From Gallionella sp. (GTDB taxonomy: Bacteria; Pseudomonadota; Gammaproteobacteria; Burkholderiales; Gallionellaceae): 64,000 nucleotides of DNA. Positions 61,969 to 64,000 of this stretch are shown in pieces (position 1 is the stretch's first letter; each line of letters begins with the position of its first letter). The stretch lies in the NCBI GenBank assembly GCA_028710565.1, contig JAQTTV010000004.1:1-64000 (forward strand). The letters are read 5' to 3'. Below the pieces are notes generated by a model. It saw nothing but the letters and a program-made list of their open reading frames with translations. It was not told the DNA's origin and ran no database searches. Position numbers and translations under genes: made by a program.

Positions 61969-62688
61969 TTAAGGCAACTTCCCTGCCGCCACCATACGAT
62001 TCATCAAAATGGGCGGGGATAGCCACAACACCAAATCATCATAGTTCACGCCGAACTCTTTGCTGACAAAGGTGTTGTTATTATCGGCATTCTCCGCTTC
62101 ATCCCCTGTTGCGCCCGCGAGCTGTTTGCCTTGCGGGGTGTAAGCTCCGTAGCCATTTTGCCCATGTGATACCACGACCACGGGGACAGAATCGGACACT
62201 TTCGCGCCGCCTGTCGTCTTCAATACGGTGAGATTGCCCAAAGAACATAGTTGAAACGATACGCTGCTGGGCATGGCGCAACTCGCCGCCGTGCCGTCTT
62301 CGCCATCGGCAAAAGTCGCGGTCACGCGATAACTGTAGCGTCGCCCCCACGCATCCGTTTCGGGAACACCTAATGTAGCCCACGGCAACACACCCCGATT
62401 GCTGGCACAGACCAAATTCGCCCCTACCCCACTCACCGCTTCCAAACCCGCGTTATTTTCACTGGCAAGACCGCCTTCCGCAGGACAGGGCAAGCGACCT
62501 TGACTGACGGCAAAACCTAACAGCGCGTCGCGTATCTCATTCAGCTGTTTGCGCGTTTCAACGATGCGCTGTTGTTCCACTTGCGCCGACAGGGTGGGCA
62601 ACAGCCCTGTCAACAACAGCCCTAAAATCAGCATCACCACTGCCATTTCCAACAAGCTGAAGCCCAACATGCGATTGAATTTTCTCAT
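61969..62688 (-). CDS. Prepilin-like protein (type II secretion or pilus pseudopilin) with PW-TLG module
   Basis: About 239 residues from the ATG at 62688. Leader RKFNRMLG precedes FSLLEMAVVMLILGLLLTGLLPTLSAQVEQQRIVETRKQLNEIRDALLGFAVSQGRLPCPAEGG. After it comes GVLPWATLGVPETDAWGRRYSYRVT, a motif shared with the next gene. It ends VNYDDLVLWLSPPILMNRMVAAGKLP, typical of these prepilins. It overlaps the upstream gene by four bases and should belong to a larger cluster beyond the window. Confidence 0.85.
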   Translation of the reverse strand: MRKFNRMLGFSLLEMAVVMLILGLLLTGLLPTLSAQVEQQRIVETRKQLNEIRDALLGFAVSQGRLPCPAEGGLASENNAGLEAVSGVGANLVCASNRGVLPWATLGVPETDAWGRRYSYRVTATFADGEDGTAASCAMPSSVSFQLCSLGNLTVLKTTGGAKVSDSVPVVVVSHGQNGYGAYTPQGKQLAGATGDEAENADNNNTFVSKEFGVNYDDLVLWLSPPILMNRMVAAGKLP

Positions 62689-64000
62689 TTGCAGTACTGC
62701 CTCCCGTCTAGGCAAAACACCAAATCGTTATTCAGTGAGGAATGAGCCACGTCGTCAGGGCGATATGTGACGAAGGTCAGCGTATCTGCTGTGGTGCGCA
62801 CATTGGCCGTTTCCAAATAAGCGGAAACGGCATTGGTGCTACGCACCTGACCCGACAAGGCTTTGCCTGCATTGACGACCACCGCACGATAGTGAGTACT
62901 TCCTGCAAGCGTGTGCCCACTGCCTGTAATCGCCAAGCATGACGTGCCACAATCGCCACTGCCGCCAGGCTGAAAACCCTCGGCAATTTGGTAGAACAGC
63001 AAGTTTTTCCAGCTTTCCCAATAGCCCGCTGAAAACGCCGTACAACGCGCCGTCCATGCCAGTGCCATATTGGGGTCAATCAATCCCGCCACGCGCAATT
63101 CATCACGCACATTGTTGATCTGGTTTTGCACGCTAGTGATCCCTGCCTGTATCGCCGCCGCCCCTGCACTGGGGGATTTTTGCGATAAATTGGTCGCTAA
63201 ATCAGCGGCGGACAAGGCGGCGCTGATCGCCGTTGGACTCACGGGATCGCTCGCTGCTTGTGCCGATAGGCTGAGTTGCGTCGCCGCCAAACTCAGTGCA
63301 GGACGGGTATTGCCATTATTCGCGGCAATATAATGATTTAACGCGACTTGTACGCTCACCAAGGCTTCGATAAATTGCCCTGTACTGGCATCCACCGCGC
63401 CTAGCAAAATATTCGGCTGCACAGGGATGCGCCCAAAATAGGTCTGCCATGCACCCCAATAGTGAGCAGTATCACTTACAGGACTTGCCCAAGGATATTT
63501 GCCGCCTGAAACCGCCGCATAATCATCTAAACACACCCGAACTTCACGCAACACGCGCTTTTCAACTAAGGGAAAAAGCTGATCGGCACTCAGGCTAATC
63601 GACACATCATTGAATTGCGTGCTGCTCGCCAATCGGCTAAATACCGTGTCGCCATTGCTGTTCTCACCGTCCAAATAATGCACAAGGTCATTTTCGTTTG
63701 CACTACTGCGCTCCTGCCCGTCCAATGGCACATTGGCGGAAAAAACCATCGCCAGCAGAGGACTTTGTGGCATATCGCCTTGCAACGACAATTGCCCCGC
63801 CGTGTCGCTATTGAGCGGTTTGGCGGATTCGTCATCGCGCATATTGGGCGACAACACATACCACAAACGCTCGCCCCAACCATCGCGCACATCACCTAAC
63901 CCCAAGGTACGCCAAGGAAAACGTCCGATATAGCTGGGGCAGTCATTACCGTTGAACAAGTCCGCCACGCCGTCGTTGGGCATATTATTGCCCGCGAGAT
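62685..64000 (-). CDS. Prepilin-like/large exported protein, N-terminal end beyond window
   Basis: At least 437 residues (the frame is open at the right edge, LAGNNMPNDGVADLF). The start of the gene lies outside the window. The visible N-terminal part DCPSYIGRFPWRTLGLGDVRDGWGERLWYVLS carries the same 'C-x-x-G-x-PW-x-TLG-x-x-D-x-WG-x-R' module as the next gene, so it is probably also a prepilin-type protein. The remaining 350 residues have no recognised domain, with Ala/Ser-rich helical parts. Overlaps the next gene by four bases. Confidence 0.75.
   Translation of the reverse strand, partial: LAGNNMPNDGVADLFNGNDCPSYIGRFPWRTLGLGDVRDGWGERLWYVLSPNMRDDESAKPLNSDTAGQLSLQGDMPQSPLLAMVFSANVPLDGQERSSANENDLVHYLDGENSNGDTVFSRLASSTQFNDVSISLSADQLFPLVEKRVLREVRVCLDDYAAVSGGKYPWASPVSDTAHYWGAWQTYFGRIPVQPNILLGAVDASTGQFIEALVSVQVALNHYIAANNGNTRPALSLAATQLSLSAQAASDPVSPTAISAALSAADLATNLSQKSPSAGAAAIQAGITSVQNQINNVRDELRVAGLIDPNMALAWTARCTAFSAGYWESWKNLLFYQIAEGFQPGGSGDCGTSCLAITGSGHTLAGSTHYRAVVVNAGKALSGQVRSTNAVSAYLETANVRTTADTLTFVTYRPDDVAHSSLNNDLVFCLDGRQYCK

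Noticed and set aside
61595-62026. 143-codon minus-strand ORF right of the P63C gene
   Set aside because: Runs through the inverted repeat and IS1 fragment; no domain.
1-64000. CRISPR arrays, tRNA and rRNA genes
   Set aside because: No regular spacer-repeat pattern and no tRNA or rRNA genes were recognised by eye; a tRNA scan would be decisive.

Overview
This is a moderate-GC bacterial chromosome segment, most likely from a gammaproteobacterium. The support is gene content and order: DUF4124-ntrB-ntrC, 6S RNA beside zapA and a ZapB-like gene, and pilMNOPQ divergent from a class A penicillin-binding protein. Sulfur-oxidiser or Thiotrichales-like relatives are plausible, but I cannot fix the genus by eye.

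Layout. 1-5.7 kb: a truncated Cache-domain sensor, an ABC-2 exporter pair, a cation diffusion facilitator with a thioredoxin-like gene remnant at its 5' side, an encapsulated-ferritin-type protein without an encapsulin gene, and two unknown small genes. 6-20.7 kb: an arsenic region. It holds arsenite oxidase aioBA, transcribed leftward from a good sigma-54 promoter, and the divergent regulators aioX-aioS-aioR (periplasmic sensor, histidine kinase, sigma-54 activator). A porin, moaA (molybdenum cofactor synthesis, needed by AioA), a YiaA-like gene and arsR-arsC-acr3 follow. Together these can oxidise arsenite in the periplasm, reduce cytoplasmic arsenate and export arsenite. Two apparently identical 294-bp elements with 23-bp terminal inverted repeats bracket a DUF559 gene and aioBA in opposite orientation.

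20.9-26.6 kb: exonuclease III, then a minor-pilin operon pilE-fimT-pilV-pilW-pilX. Where pilY1 would be expected there is a strong ribosome-binding site with a four-codon ORF, followed by an unusual secreted charged protein. 26.6-45 kb: mostly housekeeping. It includes pabB, metX-metW behind a SAM-II riboswitch and terminator, ntrBC, a CAP-domain protein, 6S RNA, zapA, DUF3095, a GST, a GT39 glycosyltransferase, an M48 lipoprotein, ribosomal protein L31, cytochrome c, two bacteriohemerythrins, and a divergent deacetylase/acetyltransferase pair.

46-57.4 kb: an Ig-repeat lipoprotein, pilMNOPQ (the type IV pilus alignment complex and secretin), a class A PBP and glnS. 57.4-62 kb: an accessory stretch with REP sequences and transposase relics, an Ig-domain secreted protein, two toxin-antitoxin pairs (Phd/PIN and DUF1778/GNAT), a P63C-domain gene inside about 95-bp inverted repeats, and an IS1-type fragment. 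62-64 kb: two overlapping prepilin-like genes, the last cut by the window edge.

The strongest unusual signals are the inverted element pair around aioBA, the encapsulin-less ferritin, the apparently missing pilY1 with its odd replacement, the P63C cassette, and the facing Pat/deacetylase genes. All identifications are by reading motifs; no database search was run.
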